This document shows positions 32,423-32,476 of a DNA stretch of 32,476 bases, one piece after another. Where the stretch lies: the NCBI GenBank assembly GCA_900770255.1, contig CAAGJN010000057.1, forward strand, positions 1 to 32,476, in the 5' to 3' direction. Position 1 is the stretch's first letter; every line of letters begins with the position of its first letter. This stretch comes from Clostridia bacterium. Lineage in GTDB: Bacteria; Bacillota; Clostridia; Oscillospirales; Acutalibacteraceae. Under the pieces are notes generated by a model, which was given only the letters and a program-made list of their open reading frames with translations, did not search any database and was not told the origin of the DNA. A program made the translations under genes and the position numbers.

Positions 32423-32476
32423 TTATTGGTTCTCTGCAAGATACTTATCAACGACCTGCTCAACATAGTCGGGGCA
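32423..32476 (-). CDS. 3' end of an unidentified gene (17 C-terminal residues)
   Basis: The minus strand encodes CPDYVEQVVDKYLAENQ followed by a stop at 32423-32425, running off the right edge. Placement just beyond a hairpin and convergent with icd supports a real gene end. Too short to assign to a family. Confidence 0.6.
   Translation of the reverse strand, partial: CPDYVEQVVDKYLAENQ

Overview
The window looks like chromosomal DNA of an endospore-forming, anaerobic, Gram-positive bacterium of the Clostridia (Oscillospiraceae/Ruminococcaceae-like, roughly half GC). The evidence is a spoIIAA-spoIIAB-sigF operon, a SpoIIIE/FtsK translocase, the Firmicute tepA-ylzJ pair, a SpoVB-like flippase, strong AGGAGG ribosome binding sites and a D-lactate dehydrogenase. 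The species cannot be named from the sequence.

Layout. (1) 1-760: an AT-rich mobile-element remnant, TnpV plus a small partner protein, ending at a hairpin near the left edge. (2) 857-2538: rpsB-tsf behind a near-consensus promoter. (3) 2744-5304: a zinc/cadmium efflux operon made of an ArsR/SmtB-type repressor, a stand-alone HMA metal-binding protein and a P1B-2 ATPase. Its promoter carries five TTCATATG boxes spaced exactly 16 bp apart. (4) 5382-7543: two small membrane proteins of unknown function, D-lactate dehydrogenase and tRNA-Lys(TTT). (5) 7681-11582: a GntR(YtrA-like)-ABC ATPase-ABC membrane protein operon with a palindromic operator next to its promoter and an unusually large, probably external, C-terminal domain on the membrane protein. 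(6) 11738-12395: a decayed family I.5-like lipase. (7) 12396-14794: a DHDPS/NAL-family aldolase with its own promoter, then the spoIIA operon. (8) 14943-19136: folC and valS. (9) 19173-22851: SpoVB-like flippase, thiamine pyrophosphokinase and an LCP cell-wall ligase. (10) 23069-28961: a six-gene run tepA-ylzJ-uppP-spoIIIE-MBL-DUF3006. (11) 29150-32332: an aconitase-isocitrate dehydrogenase operon, then the 3' end of one more gene.

How the genes work together. Many of the genes serve the cell envelope and sporulation: SigF control, chromosome translocation into the forespore, lipid-carrier recycling, lipid-linked precursor flipping and LCP transfer of wall polymers. The acn-icd pair makes 2-oxoglutarate for glutamate synthesis; no citrate synthase is visible here. 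The metal operon and the GntR-ABC operon are self-contained stress modules, each with a readable regulatory site.

There is no CRISPR array, prophage or rRNA. The least ordinary parts are the periodic metal-operon operator, the GntR-ABC module with its palindrome and ectodomain, the broken lipase, and a possible ribosome-site-sequestering leader on valS. No intergenic stretch exceeds about 300 bases.
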